Assembly: GCA_963573305.1 (NCBI GenBank)
Contig: OY754336.1
Coordinates: 14,792,699 to 14,856,698 of the forward strand
Origin: Pyrrhosoma nymphula
Taxonomy: Eukaryota; Arthropoda; Insecta; Odonata; Coenagrionidae
Direction: 5' to 3'
DNA: 64,000 nucleotides
Position 1 is the stretch's first letter. Each line of letters opens with the position of its first letter. Below are positions 12,500-25,039 of the stretch, one piece after another. The notes beneath the pieces were generated by a model that ran no database searches, was not told the origin of the DNA, and was given only the letters and a program-made list of their open reading frames with translations. Both the position numbers and the translations under genes were made by a program.

Positions 12500-13690
12500 A
12501 CAAAATACCTGGTGGAAGACTCGAGTGGAATTTCTGCGTGGTCGGAAAAATCTAACTCCTTTTAATTTCTTACGTATCGCAAACCTCTCATTAATCCTCA
12601 TATTAGCCTTTCATGGCATAAATTGAACAACCTTGAAACATGATCGAATATGCTTATAAAAACCAGAAAAAATAGGTTGATCATTCGGTAGAGCCAGAGA
12701 AAAATAGTGTACGACTTGATTCTGTTCTAATTCAGTCTTTATTTCTAGTAGCAAGATGGAGTCTGGTGTTTATTTTTAATTTCATTAAACGGCAAACGAA
12801 TTTAGCACGTCTTATTGACCCAATGTAAAGAATCTGAAGAATATGTGTGAAAGCATGTTTCTAGGGGATTTTTCTCCATGTAACTTTTAGGTTATAAACG
12901 GTCTGAAAAGCAGACACGATAGATTTTTTTTACAATTGCGAGGAATCTGTTGCATCAGACTGCCCCACCCACTTCATCATTCTATGATGCGAACGATCGC
13001 TGGAGGCGATGGATTCTTCATCTTCGCGACCCCGACGCGTCAGATAGGCGAGAGAGAGCACGTTATGACGACATAGGTGGCGCCGTCTGAGTGTGTTACA
13101 AAGGGTGGCTTTGGTATGCACCGCCAAGTTGCCCACCTTCTGACGACGGTTGCTGCTCCCCCGAGCGACCCCCCTGGGGGGACGGGGACGTGACAGATCG
13201 CTATCGACCTTTGATCACGCACCGTAAAGTGAAATAACCATGGCTGCGCGCGGAGGATGGGGGGGGGGGGGGGAGGGAGACGGAGTCTAGACCGGTCGGG
13301 GGGGATGTTCCGCGGGGGATCGGTCCGGGGGTCGGTGGTTCGACGGCAAGGGTGGGGAGAAGAGGGTGAGAATTGTCGCGCACGGTATACGGCGTCTAAT
13401 GAAGCACGCTCCAGTCGATCCCTTTATTGACACCTGCCCTTTTGTGATCCCGCGACAGAAGAAATTTGATCCCGAAGTAGATTCACGCTTTCATAAATCG
13501 CTGAAAGGGGAGGGTTAATTTAAGCAAAGCGAGAGGCATTCGGTAACGAATCCTCATTCCTGCTAAATTAAAACATTTTCCCGTTTTGTTGATGTTAACA
13601 TTCTTTCGATGGTTATCTCTCGAATTTTACCGCCTCATTGAATTTAGGTAGTTCATGTGTTAAATTAGCAGTGGGGGAGACTGTGAAGAA
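12500..13690. other. AT-rich then GC-rich stretch with a 15-G run
   Basis: 12500-12930 is AT-rich with nothing recognised. 12940-13400 is GC- and CpG-rich and contains an uninterrupted run of about 15 G from 13259. Open frames in the GC-rich part are proline/arginine-rich low complexity and are not supported as genes. Confidence 0.5.
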
Positions 13691-13759
13691 AGACATATTG
13701 CAATAATTTCTTCTTTCAGCAGATATAGGTCTATAAATTTGAAACATATTATTCTGTTT

Positions 13760-13796
13760 GCCGACGTTTCGGATGTGTATGCATGCTTTTTCAGAG
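13760..13796 (-). ncRNA. hammerhead-like core, P1 left arm
   Basis: On the minus strand: CTGAAAA, then AGC and a loop, then GAA, the palindrome ACGT, then C and GGC. The core differs from CTGANGA at one position, and stem II is weak in this copy. Confidence 0.4.
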
Positions 13797-14066
13797 CTAT
13801 AATGAAAATTGTTGGGTGTATTGTACATTAATTGAATTTGGCTTACAATTTTGGTAGGTACATATGTATTTAATATATATATATGCATATAATTTTTGAA
13901 GTGACCTGAGAGAGAGTTCCTTCTGAATTGCTCTGTAATACCTTCGTTGCTATTTATTGTTTGTTTGACAATTGTTGTAAATGTAGGTGACTTCCAAAAA
14001 TCAAAATATAATTGAGTGTTGTTATAACATATCAAATTATAATAAATTTTACCTATTTTCATTTAA

Positions 14067-14104
14067 GCCATGAAGAAGCATGTATACAAATACGAAACGT
14101 TGGC
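14067..14104 (+). ncRNA. hammerhead-like core, P1 right arm
   Basis: GCC, then ATGAAGA (C to A at the first core base), a spare A, a short hairpin, then GAA, ACGT, U and GGC. GCC and GGC would form stem I. The predicted cleavage site is just before GGC. Confidence 0.4.
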
Positions 14105-14174
14105 AAAGAGGATAAATGTTTTTCAAATTTTATAGGCCTATATCTCTTGAAATAAGAAGTTATTGCATTGTTGA

Positions 14175-17100
14175 AAAGAGGTCATAAAGAAGAATCAACT
14201 AGAAAGACATATTATAAATAAAATCTATCGCGGCTGCTTTTAAAAGCATTGGTAACCTAAATGTTAAGAGAGAAGAATCGCTTAGACGTATACTTTCGTG
14301 CATCAAGTGACGCGAGGCTAAGATTTTATTGTAAAGGATATTGCTCAAATGTGCCTAAATACACAAACATTACATAAATCTCGGACATATTTTGATGGCC
14401 TAGAGAAAATTCATTTTAACGAGTCTTAGATAAATCTTTCTTAATTTTGATCTTGTAACAATGCGAATGCTTTATATTGCTACGCTTGAATATCCGCATT
14501 ATAAAAATTTAGGAAACTATGCATAGAACTAGAATTTTTCATGTAAATAAATAGAAAATATTTGAGTAATGGCATTCACGTGTTCATCAAATAATAATGA
14601 CTATAATTATTCCTAATTTAAGCTGGGATAATATACGTATCCACTGTTGCATTTAAGTTACGACAAAAACACTGGTAGTATCTGTTGTATTTTCTACGTG
14701 AGTTACCAGACTGAGAACACTGGCGTCATATTTTTCATCGAGGAGGTATAAATGATTCAATTTCTGTGAGTCGATGTTTATGCACGTATTGCGTGGACTA
14801 GTGCTCAGATATTTATCAACTGTTTTCAACGTGTAAATTAATAATTTCTTAGTTAGCTTTGTTTGAGCGGACATTGTTAACAGTCGCTCTATGTTACGCT
14901 TGATAACGTTCGTGTAATGCATTTTAAGGAATCGACTGCAAGAAGCTCACCCACGCCTAAAAATAAAGATTAGAGTTCGCTGCTTAACAGCTATTGATCT
15001 GATTGACTTTTTCCTATAACTGTCTGGAACACTTCCTCCGATGTGGAGAACTAAAAAAGACGGGTTTATCCAAACAGCCTTAACTCCAAAGATTTGTAGA
15101 TTCCGTGGATATTCAAGTTGATCCCTATATCCTCGTCAATCCCTTCCTATCGCTCATCTGATGTTGGCCCTGGTTGTATTTCCTTTTACAGGGTAGAATA
15201 TGAAATAAATCGATATTCTAAGTTCATCGTTTATGCCTGTGGGATTTAAACATTAGCAGTTCTCAGGACGATAAGTACCTACCTATTCTCCGAGATATTT
15301 ACGTAATGTAGTGCCATCTTAATCGGGTAAAATATGTTGGAGTAAAACGAATATTGCTTATTTTAAGTTAAACTTTAAAGTTAACTTAACGTTAAAGATT
15401 AACTTTTTGATTGCCTGTACGAATTTGGGATTGTGCATATTATCTAAATATTCAATTTCCAGCAGCATATCTATATTTTCGTAACTTATTGCTTTGTATT
15501 TATTTATTTTATTTTTGTTCATGTGCAAGTAAAGCTTCAGTATTTTTATGGCATTTTTCAGTTAAAAGAAATTTAGTTATCTTTTAGTTTTTCTTATTAT
15601 TAAGCGTATTTTTCCTTCTTTTTTTAACTCTAAATTGTAGTGATCGAGTTGTTGTTTATTTTCTTGAGGCATGTTTTCTTTGTGAAACTGCTGAATTCAA
15701 TTCTTAAGTGACTCAAATAAGAAAAATATATTCATCAACCCATTCTCCAGATTACCTAAGTCTTAAAAGTAGTTGCGAGAAGTAGTATTGTTTTATTCTT
15801 AGACCAGTACCGAATTTTATTTTATTTTTGATTCATTTTGTGTGAGAGATTACGAACGTTAAGATATCAATATTGTATTATAATTTAGCTTGATTAATTT
15901 TGCTATAAAACTTTGAATATATATAAAATAAAAAGTGGTATTACATACTTCAGAATTAAAGAATTAATAAAGTAGGGATATTACGGTTGGAATCGGGAAC
16001 CTTCCGGAAGTTATCTATAGGCTGTTAGTAAACTTCGGGAAGTTGATCATTTTAAGTGATAATGAGGTGTGGGAATACCAGAGTTGTGTAGCGGGCGGTT
16101 TCAAATTGGAGCCACGTGAGAGTTGGGCGGTTGAGTTGAATCCGTCTTTGAAAAGTGATAATTTAATTCCAAGAATTAATAAATATACACTCAGGATTCT
16201 TCATGTCATCTTTTCAATGAAAAACCAAATTACTAAATTTTAACTGGAGTATGTTTCTCACACTCATTTGTCAATCTCTAATAACGATAAAATATTTTAT
16301 CGAACTTTGATTATATCATCTTGAGGAACGAATTATTTCTTTAAAAAAAAGTATATATGTAAAGAAACATTTCAATGATGAATAAAATAAACATCATCCC
16401 AAAGCTGTGCGTATTTTCTGCAACTAGAGCGGCAAACTCTTGAGCTCTTTGTTTGAAATACCGAAATTATAATTGACTGAGACACTATATTTTAGGTTTA
16501 AAAAGTAATTTATTGGATATTTTTAGATTAATTTTTATGGCAAATATTATTTTATATTCGTTAAATGTAATTGCTATGAGCCACCTGAAATGGAAAATAT
16601 GAGTAACATGCATTACAGTTTAATCAATGTGCTCACGTTTTCTTTCTGTATTTGTCAACTTAAAAATCTGCAATTTTTATGGCCAATGCAAATATTTTCT
16701 AATACAAAATGTAATTTCCTGTTAGAGAAGTTCTGTGTTTTTATCGTGTGATTTAAAAAATTTTGAACTGAAAAAAATACTGCGCAATTGTTCCTTTTCA
16801 CTCTCAGAAATGCGGATATCTATGAATTTAATTCCTTCGAGGTCGTTGAACGTCTGGCTGCAGTGTGCGCCGATTGGCGGATATGATAACTTTTCCTTTT
16901 CATTTGGATCAACTTTGTTTCCCTGGAGAGTCATGTCGTCTCCGATTCAGATTCCTTGTACTCGTTCGTAATTCTGGAGGAAATGCGAGGGTTTTTGTGC
17001 TCGTAGCCAGTGTCTATCTCCCGTAGTTTTACATACACTTGCGGATCGTAAATGAGCTATTTACCAGTGCTATATTTCGGTGAGTATCAGCTTTTTCTTC

Positions 17101-17560
17101 AAGCATTCCCGAACTATTAAATGATCTCTGAGTTGATTGGAATTCAATGTATGAATCTCGCAATCAGTTGACCGCCATGGTATCACTTTTTACCAGTCCA
17201 TCAATGTGTTTCATCAACCCGAATTTTGTCATTATTTTGCCGTTTTTGAAGGTAAGCAGTGTTATTTAACGTGTCCTTAATTAGTTATATTGTTGGAGTT
17301 AGGTCTGAAATAACTAAAGCGTATAGGTTGGGAGGAGTGGATATGGCATAATAATATCGACACCTGGGCCGGTACAATTAAAATTTATCGGGAAACAAAA
17401 TATATTCGGTGTGATCATGAAACAGTTCTACAAGAAAATACCAGATATTCTTCAACACGTTCAAGGATACCATTCATTACCTTTTTCGATGGAATTTATA
17501 TTTCTAGTTCGTTTATACCACCAGGGGCCTCTAAGTACCCACTCCTAGGGGAAGTTAGTG
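14175..17560. other. AT-rich stretch, nothing recognised
   Basis: More than 3 kb of AT-rich DNA with small unrelated open frames. No SINE head, LINE tail or terminal repeat was found. Confidence 0.55.
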
Positions 17561-17562
17561 AT

Positions 17563-18160
17563 AGCAATTATTTCAGGAGGTTTCTGAAGTAGGCGTGAAG
17601 GAGTCTTTTGTTGGTATAATAAGTATGTATCTTCATTGTCACAGGAGGCATTGGAATGGGGTACATACATCTACATCTACGAAGCACCGTGCAAGCCACC
17701 GCTAGGGGGTGTGGCACGGGGTGACTCCACACCAGGCATGCAGCACTCGGCCCAGTTCAAATCTGGTCCTCGCACGTTCCCCCGCCCGCTAGGCGAATAC
17801 ATCAAAAAGCTGTCTGGAGAACATTTACATTAACAAAAGACCCCGCAAGCCACCTCAAGGGCGTGTGGCTGTGGGCGAGTAGCCACCAACATGCACCACA
17901 CTATACCCTGAAGGGTACCCTACGTAGGGGTAGGGGGAAGTCACCCAATCTTAGGATAGTAATTGTAGTCATGAGACCGTTCCTCAAAGCATTGCCATTC
18001 ATTACGTTCGTGACTAGCATTTATTGCCTTTTTTTACGAGAATGTATATGTATATTTCTTTTTCATTTAGACCAACGAAGGGCCACGATATATATTTGCT
18101 CTAAAGGGTAGTTGGAGATTATAATTATTTCAGGAGGTTTCTGAAGTGGGCCTGAAAGAT
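17563..18160 (+). repeat. dispersed arthropod-type repeat with ACATCTACATCTAC and GCAAGCCACC blocks
   Basis: Two blocks of GCAAGCCACC followed by a GTGTGGC-type string lie at about 17692 and 17846, the first preceded by ACATCTACATCTACG. I recall this combination as a common repeat in several insect genomes. The block is bracketed by direct repeats of about 35 bp (17563-17600 and 18119-18155, both with TTATTTCAGGAGGTTTCTG). No gene is present. Confidence 0.55.
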
Positions 18161-18164
18161 TCGG

Positions 18165-20290
18165 CGTGGCTACGGGGGAAAGACGGGGAGGGGGTGGGTG
18201 GGTGGTGAGTTAAAATATGGCGCAGGAAGGTCTGTGGAGAAGGAGGGAGAGGGTTTCTTCGCGGGGGAGGAGCGTGCGGGGGGGGGGGTCTTATTGTGTG
18301 CCTGGGGGGGGGGGGTAGAGGGAAAGGAAGGAAAGGGAACTAGGTGGAGGAGGGGCAGAAGGAGGGGCAAGGAGGAAAAGATTATGTATCGACCTCTTGG
18401 CGAGGGCAAGGTCGGGATCGTCTGCTCGCTCACCGGTCCCATAGAATGCATATTAACCCGCGCACCCAGCCCCCATGACCTCCAGCCCTTTCTATTCCCC
18501 CCCCTCGCCCCCACCCTAAGGGAGAGGTCAAGGGTGTATATTGCCACTAAAACCTTCTCCGTTTCTCAATAGCTTTTCCACCCCCCTCCTTTCTACTCCC
18601 CCATCCCATCATGCCGTACTCCCGCCGTACTCGTCCCGTCTGGAGGTTGTCCCTCCATTAAAATTCCTCCTGTTCCCAATCACACCCCCCTTTCTCCCAT
18701 ATATTGTCTTCTAGGAAGAAGTCGCAATGGCAAACGGGATATTAGACGGATTGCGTGGGGTCTCAATTCTCCGCAGCTAAGTCTTCGAGGCCGTACTCGA
18801 GAATTTTCATGGCACTACAGTGTCGGTAAATCAGGGAGTCCTCAGGGAATTCCTCTTCGAGGTCTTTGAGAATGTACTGGGGCTAGAATCTCTTGTTTCA
18901 ACTTCGTTTCTTTGCGCTTGAGGGTTACTGGAGTGGATAATTGTTCTTGTGAAGTGCTATGGGCTGTTCAGTTTTTCCCTCTTGTTCTATTCTCTCATTA
19001 AACGATAAACGAGCCAGGAAAATACTTGAAGAAAATAGTTTTGAACTATGGTCTCGCAAATCCATATTTTCATCGCCATAGCGTTATGATTTCATGGAAA
19101 ACAAGAGTCATTCACCTAATATCTGAGTATACAAAATTCACACCCCCACAGTTCGACCGCCGTTGGGCTTGGTAATTGAGACCTTTTCCCTCACGTAGCA
19201 AACTAATCTTTGAATGTCATAATGTAGGTCAATGTGTGTGTCGCATGGAGAAACTATCGCTCTTTTGTCATTACAATGTGATACCTTTTTGCGAAGTTGA
19301 GATTAAATCCGTATTTTTCTATGAGTAAAGTGATCATTCAAGAGAAGCCGTTTTGGCATTATAGTTTGAGAATTATTTCTGAAAGATTGCAATTTTTGCA
19401 TACGACCTTCTGTCCCGGTGGAAAAAGCTGCGATGTCTCCGTAACGTTGTTTTATGAAATCAAAATCATCCCAGCTCAGTAACCCAGGAAAAAGTGCGTT
19501 AAACGCTGAAGGTATTTTCAAACTCGGGATAATTTTGGGGAAATATTAATGTTTCTTTAAGTTTTTCGACAGTTAGCCGATAATTAGTTGAGTCCTTGAT
19601 AAAGACCCAACCGCCTTCGAAAGCTGCATTGGAATAAACCTTGAGAGCATTACTCGAAGCCATGTGTGAATTTTCAAATCAATATTGTATAACACTTGCA
19701 CAACAGGTAATATTCAGTGCATACCTTCCCACCATTTATTTGTATGTTCAGAATTTTAAAAGTTTACATTGGACGTACGCAAGGTTAGTAAAGGCTACAT
19801 AACAACCGTGGGACGTACGTATTACCAATAACCCTAATCGCACGAGGAAAAATGAACTTTTCGTCTGACAATCTCTCTCACTCTCTCAAAATCTCTGTCT
19901 TTCATGTTACTAGCGTCTACGGAAAAATAATCAATCTCAAATTAAGCCTATTCTTTCACACACACGCAGTGATAACGAGAGTTCTTTCATTTCTATTCGA
20001 TATATCATCGTATATATCCGAGGATTTGGGAACCGCGAGAATTTGGGGCACTGCAAAGTAATAAAAATACGACGGAAAGTCTCACGATTCGTTAGAAAAT
20101 GTTACGAGGGAACGGAGAGTATATCACGGTTGATGGAAGGACTAAGTTGGTGAGCCACTGGAGACTAGATTCGGAACGGCTACGCGAAAGGCTAAGATCA
20201 CTTATCGTGTCATTGAGAATATCTTTTTACTTTATTATTTAATAACATTTTCTGTAGCCTTTATCTCCGAATAATATAGTAATCATAGAC
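18165..20290. other. GC-rich low complexity (18170-18720) then non-coding DNA
   Basis: 18170-18350 is G-rich with two runs of about 9 and 12 G. 18440-18720 is pyrimidine-rich. The mirrored open frames here are low-complexity artefacts. 18720-20290 shows nothing I recognise. Confidence 0.5.
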
Positions 20291-20302
20291 CAAGTTGATA
20301 AA

Positions 20303-20703
20303 CGTATAAAAGCGTATCAGGCTTAAATTTGTGGAAATACTTTGTCCATTTCAAATTAAACAATATTGGTAAATTTCCACACAGTGTATTATAACACACA
20401 GTTAAAAAACCTTGTTCTCCCTCCCGTCCGAAAATCTTATGACCATGCCTCCTGACCTTCACCACCAACGGCTTTTCTGTGTTCTAAACCCCTCCCCCCC
20501 TTTTTCCTCCTGTGTTCCCCCTCTGTGACTTAATACCCCCCCACCCCCTCGCCTCCATCCCGGGGTATATATGGCGGAGTTCCTGAGAAAGTTGTACCTT
20601 GATAATGGCATTACGTGCCGAAATCTTGGTCGGTGGTGTATTTTAACCGTGTTTTATAATATACTGTGTGGAAATTTACCAATATTGTTTTATTTGAAAT
20701 GGA
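20303..20703 (+). mobile_element. foldback element with 12-bp target duplication (P2)
   Basis: Flanked by exact CAAGTTGATAAA repeats at 20291-20302 and 20704-20715. Order: a 42-nt one-sided extension (20303-20344), a left arm beginning TCCATTTCAAAT, a pyrimidine-rich tract (20480-20560), a TATA-like GGGTATATATGG (about 20564), a hammerhead-like core, and the right arm (about 20640-20703), which is the inverse of the left. It shares core and arm sequence with the half-element at 56470-56600. Confidence 0.75.
20598..20631 (+). ncRNA. hammerhead-like core, CTTGANAAT class (P2)
   Basis: CTTGATAAT followed by GGCA, a 5-nt loop, TGCC and then GAAA. The stem is 4 perfect pairs. The core differs from CTGANGA by an inserted T and a changed G, exactly as in the copy at 56519. 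Confidence 0.45.
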
Positions 20704-20719
20704 CAAGTTGATAAAACTG

Positions 20720-22040
20720 GAATAATCCTCATTTTCACGTTAAGCATGCAAAATGCTATCATTTCACGACCAAAATTTTCTTATCAGAATGGTTCTTTCA
20801 ACATTTAAAAAATAAACGGTATCTTGCTGGAAGTAGTGAAATTTTTACATGCTGACTTCCTGTAAAAAGTTCAGTATTGCAATTTTTTAACTTGTAATCA
20901 TGAGTGATACGAACCAAAATGAAAGTAAATGTCCAGCGAAAATAGGGAAACTGGCGAGATCATGGTAATATTTCGAAACATTGGTCATTTTCTAACTCAA
21001 TTTCCTCAAAACTACTGGTCTCGCTTCAGTATAGAGTAAAGAATACACATTTTGAAAATGCGTATTCTTTACTCTATCCCTTGCTGCCATTGTCAGTTTC
21101 GCCAATCACGGGGGTTTTTCGCAAAAAGAAATTTAGCTGGTGAGACGAAATCTCACCTTTACCCGAAACTATTTCATTTGCTGTGTTGCACAGTCAGGCG
21201 AAACGATTAATTATTCAGTGCACGTAAGAAAGTTGAGGTCAGTTTTAGAATTTCCGTGAAAAATTATGGCGTACCTACATGCGATAACATTAATGTTGAG
21301 CATGGGCTACATATCACGGGCAAATGTTGCCTGGATTGCTTTGGAATAACTCAGTTTCTAGAGTGAAAAAGGCAACTTATATTAGCGAAGGCAACAAGGT
21401 CGCTTTTCTTGGCAACCGTGAATCCCATGAATGGAAATCGCAAGGAATATATAAATACATATAAATATAATAAGGAAAATTCTATAAAAGGAAAATTTTA
21501 TGGAAATTGATTAATTTCAGCGCAATTCGGTTTTTTTTCAATGAATATATCAGACGCTTATGCGAGTGGAAATGGGACAAAGTGAACTATGAAGTCGCGT
21601 GAATTGCATTTTGGAGATAAAATACATATTATTATCCGCCTTCTTGAACAGATTGTTACATTGACACTCAACTACTTGATGCTAAATAGTGCTTTTACTT
21701 CCTTAAAAGCGAACAAGCTAATTGGCTAATTGTCGGTAGCAACCTGGCCGTACGGTTAGAGCGTCTAGAGCTAAATTTGCATATGAGGGACTCAAGACCC
21801 TGTCTAACTTGATGGTAGGTATCTGTAAAAAATAAAAAAGGTCGATCGCGCGGTTTAACGGGCTACTGTCATTTTTATTTGATTTTCTTATCTTACTCAT
21901 GGATTTTTTTTACTAATAATTTAACAAGCATGTCCAGTTGGAATTGTTGATGAACAGAGAACGTGAAGGTCACCGGAGTTTTTATTTCTGAGATGCTTCG
22001 ACCAAAGAAGCCATTTGAACCTTCCACGTGCTATGGTTTC
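20720..22040. other. AT-rich stretch with one palindrome
   Basis: Apart from the 47-nt palindrome at 21031-21077, nothing recognised. Confidence 0.5.
21031..21077. repeat. near-perfect 47-nt palindrome
   Basis: ATAGAGTAAAGAATAC and its exact inverse bracket a short AT-rich centre, with one mismatched pair. Transcribed, it would form a hairpin of about 21 bp with a loop of about 3 nt. No family relation seen. Confidence 0.7.
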
Positions 22041-22049
22041 ATAACCATG

Positions 22050-22235
22050 AATGAAGATTTAGGCCGTCATTAGCCTGCTCTCAACGGAGGCCGCAAAAAG
22101 GGACCACGGTTTAATTAACGTCCCATCCGACGGACGGAGTTCTGCTCTCGAGGTGTTCTTGACGCGGCACTCTGGATTCAAACCCGGGTCCTAGGGATTG
22201 GAAGCCGTTTGCTGTAGCCTTTACACCCACCCATC
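22050..22235 (-). mobile_element. tRNA-derived SINE (family 1), inverse copy
   Basis: On the minus strand: A-box-like region, GGGTTTGAATCC B box, then CCGTCCGTCGGATGGGACG, CGTGGTCCC and GAGAGCAGGCTAATG, matching the body of the 7147-7385 copy. Confidence 0.75.
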
Positions 22236-22255
22236 GTCCATCAGTCCGAATACCC

Positions 22256-22870
22256 TTGTGCTCCATCTCCCTCCAGTACTCCCTTTACCAATCTGAATGC
22301 CCCTCCGTACCCCCAGGACCTTCTCATTCCCGTTCCAACAGACGCCGGCCGTCCCCCCCCCCCGCGAGTGACGTCAATGCAAGGAGCGCCGCCCGACGCC
22401 GCCGCCCTCCGCCCCCTCCTCCCCCTTTGTACAACGCACATCCCTCACCCCCTCGCCTTTCTAGTCTCCCCCAACTCACCCCCTTCTCCCGTCATAGCGC
22501 ACCACCCCTTCCCCCCGAACATCACCGTCTCGCCGCCCTCCCTCCCTCTCTCTCTCTTTCCGTCTCGCTCGCGTGGGGCAACGGCCCCCAGCGACCATTG
22601 TTCCGTCTGGCCTCCTCTCCCTACCTCTCCGCCTCCTCCTCTACCTCCTCCTCCACCTCCTCCTCCACCTCCTCCTTTCTAATGAAACCTTTCCTCCCTC
22701 CCATCCCTCCTCATCCCTCAACTCTCCTCTCCCTCCCCCTTCCGTTCGTCTCCAAAACCTCTTTCCTTCCTCAATCCCAGCATTTTCACTTCCCCTCCTC
22801 CCCCCCTCCTCCCCCCCCTCCCATTTAAACCACCTTGCCCCTCCTCCCACCCTCCTATCCCTATCCCTTT
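22256..22870. repeat. pyrimidine-rich low complexity
   Basis: Almost continuous C/T-rich sequence on the plus strand, with CCTCCT and CACCTCCTC repeats around 22630-22680. Overlapping proline/serine frames on the plus strand and glycine/arginine frames on the minus strand follow from composition and are not gene calls. Confidence 0.7.
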
Positions 22871-22931
22871 GCCCTATCCATTTGCTCATTCAAGCCGGCC
22901 TCACGTACCAGACGTTTTTTTTCCCAACGCT

Positions 22932-23400
22932 AGGCTGGTGAAAACTTTAATATGGAGCGTGGCGCTATATGGGTCGGAAACTTGGTCATTGCGAAGGGAG
23001 GATGTGCGTAGACTTGAGGCTTTTGAGATGTGGGTTTGGAGATGGATGGAGAAGGTTAGGTGGATGGCGAGAAAGACAAACGAGGAGGTATTGGATATGG
23101 TCGGAGAGGAGATGAAGCTTGTGGCAGAGGTTCGGAGAAGGCAAAATAGGTTTTGAGAGGAGAGGGTATGTTGAAGAGAGTGATAGAGGGGAGAACACTG
23201 GGGAAGCGTGGAAGAGGAAGGAAGAGGATAGGAATTCTGGACGAAATAAGAGGAGGTAGAAGATATGAAGAATTGAAGAGGGATTTTATAACGGGCCATC
23301 CTTAGGAGGGAAAGCGAGACAATGTCTATGAGGTTGGGATGCAGAATGGGGACTGTCCAAGGACCTACCAATCAGCTGGTAGAATACTTGAATGAATGAA
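22932..23400 (+). pseudogene. LINE (RTE-like) C-terminal tail and 3-prime end
   Basis: The first 75 codons are open and contain LIWSVALYGSETWSL, EAFEMWVWRWMEKV and TNEEVLDMVGEE, the connection region after the reverse transcriptase in RTE-like LINEs. Stops follow, but the rest still matches the inverse of 58640-58900, including the end YLNE. The copy stops in a short (GAAT)n tail near 23395, as expected for a target-primed 3-prime end. It is 5-prime truncated at about 22932, just after a poly-T run. Confidence 0.8.
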
Positions 23401-23565
23401 CTCCTCCTTGCTTGCTGCCCTGAATTGCGACAACTTGGTCCGTGCTGCGTTGCACTCGACGTGAGCTGCTCTAACGATACTCCGCTACTCTCCCTTCAGC
23501 AGCTCACAGGGACAGGTTCTCTATTGCGGGCATAGCGGGATCTCACTACTCGTGAAAACTCAATG

Positions 23566-23720
23566 AATTTCTCGGGTTTCCATCCAGGCGATATTGGTAT
23601 TTTACACCCACGCGACGGTTCGACGGCGTAGTCTGCCATCGTCCTCAGGGTGACTACGCCTTCGAAGCGTCGGTGCAACACACCCATGAATATCGCCCGG
23701 ATGGAAACCCGAGAAATCTA
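23566..23720. mobile_element. foldback element with hammerhead-like core (P4)
   Basis: Outer arms share ATTTCTCGGGTTTCCATCC and its inverse. An inner stem GGCGTAGTC/GACTACGCC lies around 23626-23660. Total size is 155 bp with no gene. Confidence 0.65.
23611..23650 (-). ncRNA. hammerhead-like core (P4)
   Basis: On the minus strand: CTGAGGA, spare C, GATGGC paired with GCCGTC across a 7-nt loop (one G-U), then GAAC in place of GAAA. Stem I could be CACC/GGTG. The changed fourth base suggests decay. Confidence 0.4.
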
Positions 23721-24244
23721 AATCACAACTGTTCAACGGGAAAGCCTTACATCAATGAATTTGTCCTCGTGAAGAATAAGATCTGAACTTACTGGTGATG
23801 ACAAAATATACGCCACTTACTGCACTAATTTTCAAGATGTTTACCAAAATATAGAAACAGTTTTCCAAAGGATATTATACGGCTGTGCGCTATAGAGAGG
23901 CATCATCATCAACTGGTATTCTGCCTACTGGCAGGTCCCAAGCACCAAAGCTGTCTCCAATTCGTCCTGGCCCGGGCCTCTTCCTTGGTTTACTTGTAAC
24001 TTTTTTTATAGAGAGGAATTATTTAAAAAAACCGAGGAAGTTCGGACACACTGATCGCGTCATAAATTAAATGGTGTGTAGGTTGTAAGTTTTATCAATA
24101 ACTTAAAAAAATAAATTTATTATTCACCATATTGCGCTTTAGAAAAATAAATAATCTTCTTTTGTGATGCTTTCAACATAGGGCGAGGAAAAAATGTATC
24201 AAGTAAAAGCATCAAATATGTATATTTAGTTAATTAAGGAGAAG

Positions 24245-24390
24245 TTCAGTCATACATGGCCAAGTTTTTGCGTCATTAATATTTATACATTTACTTCGTG
24301 TTTCATGCGGCTGCTTAAATCTTAAAATTATATTCGAATTTGGTCTCCACCATGACTAGATAGAAATCTCGTTCAGACTTGTTTAAATGT
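24245..24390 (+). repeat. partial copy of the 520-bp TIR repeat R1
   Basis: The end TTGGTCTCCACCATGACTAG followed by an AATCTCGTTCAGAC-like string matches the right ends of the copies at 33507-34022 and 42652-43200. The preceding 100 bp matches them more loosely. Confidence 0.5.
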
Positions 24391-25039
24391 ATGAACAGGC
24401 TCTTCTTTATGGCTATTTATTGGCTCTTGCCCTTGAACTTCTGTCCAACTAGTGGAATTCAAAGAAGCCATATTCCTGGTATTCTTGGTCTGATTGCAGT
24501 ATATTATAATGATAACTGTTGAAGAGCTGATGGCTAAACTGTACAAAAAATATTCTAGCTACACTGTACTTTATGGTAAATATCTACATATTGGTATCCC
24601 CTTATTAAGTGATACGAATCGATACTGCTGATTGAACGACACTTTTCCGGGCGGAAAGGAAAATAGCAGTTTTCCCTATGAGAAACTGAGATGGGAAGAG
24701 TACCAAAAAAGTAGCAGGGCTTTGATACAGTTAATTTTATATATTTTCTAGGAGTTACAAGGATCGATTACACTTTTGTAAGTTACTAGTTACAGTTAGA
24801 CTGTTGTAACGCTTTATAAAATTTTACATTGAGTCTAGTAAAGCTTGAAACGGGAAGAGATATTGCTGAGCTCCTTCCGGACGTGGTTATTTTTAACTTA
24901 CAAATATTTTTACTTCCTCATTGTTATACGAACTGAAAATACCCAAACGTGCTTAGTTATTCCATGACATCACTGTAGAGCTTAAGTTTTTTATCTTTAT
25001 CACTATCCTTTTGTTTGCAACAATAGAGGGCTGGATAGG

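Larger units (their letters stand above)
13697..14172. mobile_element. foldback element with paired hammerhead-like cores (P1)
   Basis: Imperfect inverted arms of about 105 nt (13697-13800 and 14066-14172) share AGATATAGG, CTATAAATTTGAAA and the ACGTTTCG core. The 265-bp loop contains CCTGAGAGAGAGTTCCTTCTGAATT, also present in the element at 27843-30120, so the two belong to one family. Each arm carries one outward-facing core. The long minus-strand open frame across the loop has no recognisable domain. Confidence 0.7.

Noticed and set aside
12834..12854. CTGAAGA followed by GAAA, as in the ribozyme-like cores
   Set aside because: No hairpin between the two boxes, no palindrome after GAA and no foldback context.
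13613..14062. 149-codon minus-strand open frame
   Set aside because: It runs across the loop and one arm of the P1 foldback element and has no domain.
18170..18572. Mirrored 124-125 codon frames on both strands
   Set aside because: G/A-rich composition removes stops; no domain on either strand.
22256..22941. Proline/serine-rich open frames up to 190 codons
   Set aside because: Explained by pyrimidine-rich low complexity; several frames are open at once.
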